A DNA stretch of 64,000 bases from Stygiobacter sp. RIFOXYC2_FULL_38_25 (GTDB lineage Bacteria; Bacteroidota; Ignavibacteria; Ignavibacteriales; Melioribacteraceae). Under the pieces are notes generated by a model. The model made no database searches, was not told where the DNA came from, and saw only the letters and a list, made by a program, of their open reading frames with translations. The stretch lies in NCBI GenBank assembly GCA_001803165.1, contig MHAZ01000006.1, forward strand, positions 187,428-251,427. Reading direction: 5' to 3'. Below are positions 61,067-64,000 of the stretch, in pieces (the first letter of the stretch is position 1; every line of letters starts with the position of its first letter). The position numbers and the translations under genes were made by a program.

Positions 61067-64000
61067 TTGTTTCTATCTAAACTCGAAATACTCGGTTTCA
61101 AATCGTTTGCAAATAGAACTGTTGTAAACTACAACAGAGGCATTACCGGAATTGTAGGTCCAAACGGATGCGGCAAAACAAATATTGTGGATGCTATACG
61201 CTGGGTTCTTGGCGAGCAAAAAACCACTACGCTCCGTATGGATAAAATGGAAAACGTAATCTTCAACGGAACCCGCCAACGCAAGCCGATGGGAATGTCG
61301 GAAGTTTCTATGACGCTTGTTAACGATAAGGGAATTCTGCCGACTGAATACTCCGAAGTTACTATCACTCGTAGAATTTTCCGTTCCGGTGAAAGCGAAT
61401 ATCTACTCAACAAAAACATTTGCCGCCTTAAAGACATTACAAATCTTTTTATGGATACCGGAATTGGAACAAATGCCTATTCTGTTATCGAGTTAAAAAT
61501 GATTGAGACAATCCTCAGCAACAAAACTGAAGAACGCCGAAGATTGTTTGAAGAAGCCGCCGGCGTAAATAAATACAAATTGCGCAGACGTCTTTCTCTT
61601 AAAAAATTGGATGAAGTTAAAGGTGATTTAACCCGTGTAAACGATATAGTTTCCGAAGTTGATAAAACTGTTCGCTCCCTTGAAAGACAGGCAAAGAAAG
61701 CAGATCAATACACTCAAATTCAAACCGTTCTGCGTGAAAAGGAAATGGATTTGAGCGAACGCGAGTATGCACTCTTTCATGAAAAGAAATCCACATTAAA
61801 GAATGAGATTATTGAGTTAACCACTCAAAAAGACCAGATAGATATTGACATACGTAAGATTGAGAATGAATTAATCAGCTACAGGAATCAAATCAACGCT
61901 ATTGATTCCGAACTTCAGGAAAAGCGTTCCGAAATAGCTAAGAACTCAGAGCAGCTATTTGATACACAGAAAAATATTTCCGTAACGGAAGAAAGAATAA
62001 AATCATTAAAGTATAACCACGCAAGATTAGAGCAAGAAATTGCTGATCTCTCCACACAACTTGAAGATACAGAGTTTGCTATTCAGGACGGTAAGGAAGA
62101 GTTAACTACTTTTACCCGTAAGATTGATGAGAAGAAGAATGAAATTGAGCAGCATGAATCACTTGTAATTGAGAAGCGTGAACAGCTTGAACAGAAAAGA
62201 AACGATCTTAAAAAGATAAATGAAGATAAATTTACTCTGCTCAAAGAGATCGCTGAAAAAGAGAATATTACTTCGAGCTACAAAAAAGAACTTGATACAC
62301 ACCGCGCAAATATTGAAAAGCTTAACACAAAAATTCAAAATGCTTCCAACCATATAGCGAAAACAGTTGGTTTCATTGATAATCTTGTGGTTGAGAAAGA
62401 TGAAGCGCAGAAAAAACTAAACGAAGCCGGGTTGTTAATAACTCTAAGGGAGAAAGAAAAAGCAGAACTGGAAGAGCATATCAACAAACTGAAGAATGAG
62501 GAAGTTGAGCAGAGAACTTTACTTGCCGGTTTGCGTGAGAAGATTAATTTCTTGCAGACTTTGATTTCCAATCTTGAAGGAATTTCAAAAGGCGCGCGCG
62601 TTTTAATTGATACTGATGAATGGACAACCAAGAACAAAAGCATTTTCGCTGATATTGGAAATACACAAGAAGATTTCCGCTTTGCGCTCGAGGCAGCACT
62701 AAAATCCGTGCTCAACAATCTGCTTGTTGATAGCTTAACTGATTTGGAAAGCGCGATTGATTACCTCAAGAAAAACGATTTAGGTAAAGCTTCTTTCTAT
62801 CTTTTACAAACCGAAGAGTCTGTTAAAAAATCTTTTATCACTTCCCTTTCTAATTTTAGTGTTAAGAGAAAGGCGAAAAAGATTGCCAAGGCTGAAGGCT
62901 TTGTTGGATGGGCTAAAGATTTTGTAGAAACTGATTCAAGCTGGAAACCTTATTTCAACCAAGTGTTGGAAAGAATTGTCATCGCAAAGGATTTACGAAA
63001 CGCGATTGAGCTAAACAAACAATACCCGGAATTTAGCTTTGCAACTCTTGAAGGAGATTTGATTCAGAGTAACGGCATAGTTGAAGCCGGTTCGCTGCCA
63101 AAGCAAGATGAAACTTTATTCGGTCGCCGCCAGCTTTTGGATAACCTTAAGAAAGAATTCCCAAAGCATGAAGGGAATTTAGAACGCCTCAAAAGTGAAA
63201 TTCAAGAAGCTGAAGTGAAGCTCGCACAAATTGATTTGAAGAATCTCTCCGACCGTGAGAAATTGATTTCAAATGATATTGCAAATATTGATAAGCAAAT
63301 TTCTCAGCTCGAGTTTGAGCGCAAGAAAGCTGACGAAGATGTAGAGAATACAGAAAAAGAAATTCAAGAGTTGGCTTCCAAGTCTCACGGACTCGATTTA
63401 CATATAGAACAAATTGTTGAAGAGCTTGACAAGCTAAATGTGCAGAAGAATTTGCTCGAAGAAAATATTTCCGGTAAAGAAACTGACTTAAAGCAATTCG
63501 AAGAAGAATTTACTGAGCAACAAACTCAGCAAAATCAGCGCAGAGTTGAGCATGAACGATTGAAAGGTCAAATCGAGAACACAAAAAATTCAATTACGCG
63601 TTCCGAACAAAATCTTGGTACAATTCAATCCGGTATTGAGAAGCGCAAAAACGATTTAAGCCGTAACGAAGAAGAAGCAACTACACTGAATGAAATCCTT
63701 GGCGAAGCGAATGACCAGCTTGCAGAAATTAATTCATCGCGTGTTGTGATGGTGAACGCTGAAAAAGAAATCAGCGAAAGTTTACGTGCTATTAAAGGGG
63801 AAGCTCAGCAATACGAAAATCAATTGAGCCAATTAAGAAATCAGCGGCAAGAAGTTTCCGATAAGATTTACGCGCTCGATTTGAAAGAGAACGAGCTCAA
63901 CTTTAAGATCACTAATTTGATTGAGCATATTAAAGAAACTTATTCGCAAGAATTAGAAATAAAAGAATTTGATGATCTACATTCGTTTAACTATGACGAA
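61067..64000 (+). CDS. smc: Chromosome segregation ATPase SMC, N-terminal part (runs off window)
   Basis: The first 978 codons of an SMC protein that compacts and segregates the chromosome. Start TTG at 61067 with GAGG 6 bases upstream, leading directly into LSKLEILGFKSFANRTVV. Walker A is GPNGCGKTNIVDAIRWVLGE, and the ERRRLFEEAAGVNKYKLRR segment follows. A long coiled coil then leads to the hinge (~500-680: ISKGARVLIDTDEW through LEGDLIQSNGIVEAGSL) and the returning coiled coil. The C-terminal signature and Walker B lie beyond base 64000. No in-frame stop was met in the parts I translated. Confidence 0.95.
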   Translation, partial: MFLSKLEILGFKSFANRTVVNYNRGITGIVGPNGCGKTNIVDAIRWVLGEQKTTTLRMDKMENVIFNGTRQRKPMGMSEVSMTLVNDKGILPTEYSEVTITRRIFRSGESEYLLNKNICRLKDITNLFMDTGIGTNAYSVIELKMIETILSNKTEERRRLFEEAAGVNKYKLRRRLSLKKLDEVKGDLTRVNDIVSEVDKTVRSLERQAKKADQYTQIQTVLREKEMDLSEREYALFHEKKSTLKNEIIELTTQKDQIDIDIRKIENELISYRNQINAIDSELQEKRSEIAKNSEQLFDTQKNISVTEERIKSLKYNHARLEQEIADLSTQLEDTEFAIQDGKEELTTFTRKIDEKKNEIEQHESLVIEKREQLEQKRNDLKKINEDKFTLLKEIAEKENITSSYKKELDTHRANIEKLNTKIQNASNHIAKTVGFIDNLVVEKDEAQKKLNEAGLLITLREKEKAELEEHINKLKNEEVEQRTLLAGLREKINFLQTLISNLEGISKGARVLIDTDEWTTKNKSIFADIGNTQEDFRFALEAALKSVLNNLLVDSLTDLESAIDYLKKNDLGKASFYLLQTEESVKKSFITSLSNFSVKRKAKKIAKAEGFVGWAKDFVETDSSWKPYFNQVLERIVIAKDLRNAIELNKQYPEFSFATLEGDLIQSNGIVEAGSLPKQDETLFGRRQLLDNLKKEFPKHEGNLERLKSEIQEAEVKLAQIDLKNLSDREKLISNDIANIDKQISQLEFERKKADEDVENTEKEIQELASKSHGLDLHIEQIVEELDKLNVQKNLLEENISGKETDLKQFEEEFTEQQTQQNQRRVEHERLKGQIENTKNSITRSEQNLGTIQSGIEKRKNDLSRNEEEATTLNEILGEANDQLAEINSSRVVMVNAEKEISESLRAIKGEAQQYENQLSQLRNQRQEVSDKIYALDLKENELNFKITNLIEHIKETYSQELEIKEFDDLHSFNYDE

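Overview
The window is AT-rich bacterial chromosomal DNA, densely packed with housekeeping genes. No rRNA, tRNA, CRISPR array, prophage or insertion sequence was recognised. Several traits point to a Gram-negative lineage of the Bacteroidota/Chlorobi (FCB) superphylum. These are a fused LpxC-FabZ protein, two tandem OmpH/Skp chaperones behind bamA, a large TamB, and separate secD and secF genes. My best guess is an Ignavibacteria-like organism; this is inference from gene content only. Promoters that can be read look like TTGACA-N17/18-TATAAT, not the Bacteroides-type -33/-7 elements. Shine-Dalgarno sites (AGGAG, AGGTGA) precede many genes.

Layout. 1-1510 (-): the 5' part of a CPA2-type cation/proton antiporter gene, preceded by a tandem UspA protein. 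1637-3793 (+): ilvE and an exported alkaline phosphatase. 3886-5219 (+): a lexA operon with two palindromic operators in its promoter and two small downstream genes, one resembling a miniature WYL domain. 5262-13820 (+): an envelope operon, uppS-bamA-ompH-ompH-lpxD-lpxC/fabZ-lpxA plus a LipM/LplA-like gene. 13925-26374 (+): a secreted beta-propeller-like protein, the two ADP-heptose genes, tamB, rnr, and a protein joining a zinc metallopeptidase, a TolB-like propeller and an Omp85-like barrel. 26388-27418: an FmdB-type zinc ribbon (-) and a lipoprotein (+). 27449-34555 (+): prs, rplY, pth, rpsF, ssb, rpsR, rplI, secD, secF.

34645-44209 is a signalling island. Three PP2C/SpoIIE phosphatases have different sensory modules and surround one RsbW-like kinase and one RsbV-like STAS protein. 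Beside them lie an ECF sigma factor with an apparent self-promoter, a coupled membrane protein, and a second STAS gene. 44289-49877 (+): purA, an orphan histidine kinase, a candidate small RNA with three hairpins, a dCMP deaminase and ppk1. 49867-54601 (-): a coupled iron-uptake operon consisting of a DtxR regulator, a membrane-anchored DtxR-FeoA fusion, FeoB split into G-domain and permease genes, and an outer-membrane protein. 54776-58181 (+): mrp, a NifU-C protein, two small unknown genes, tpiA and a DUF3995-like membrane protein. 58189-58465: nested palindromes followed by a promoter whose spacer holds eight C in a row. 58495-64000 (+): a glycoside-hydrolase-2-like membrane protein and the first 978 codons of smc.

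The points most worth following up are the C8-containing promoter at 58436-58465, the three-hairpin RNA at 47031-47120 with an anti-Shine-Dalgarno-like loop, the LexA operon with its mini-WYL gene, the DtxR/split-FeoB operon, the three-phosphatase partner-switching island, and the recurrence of promoters placed almost directly on start codons.
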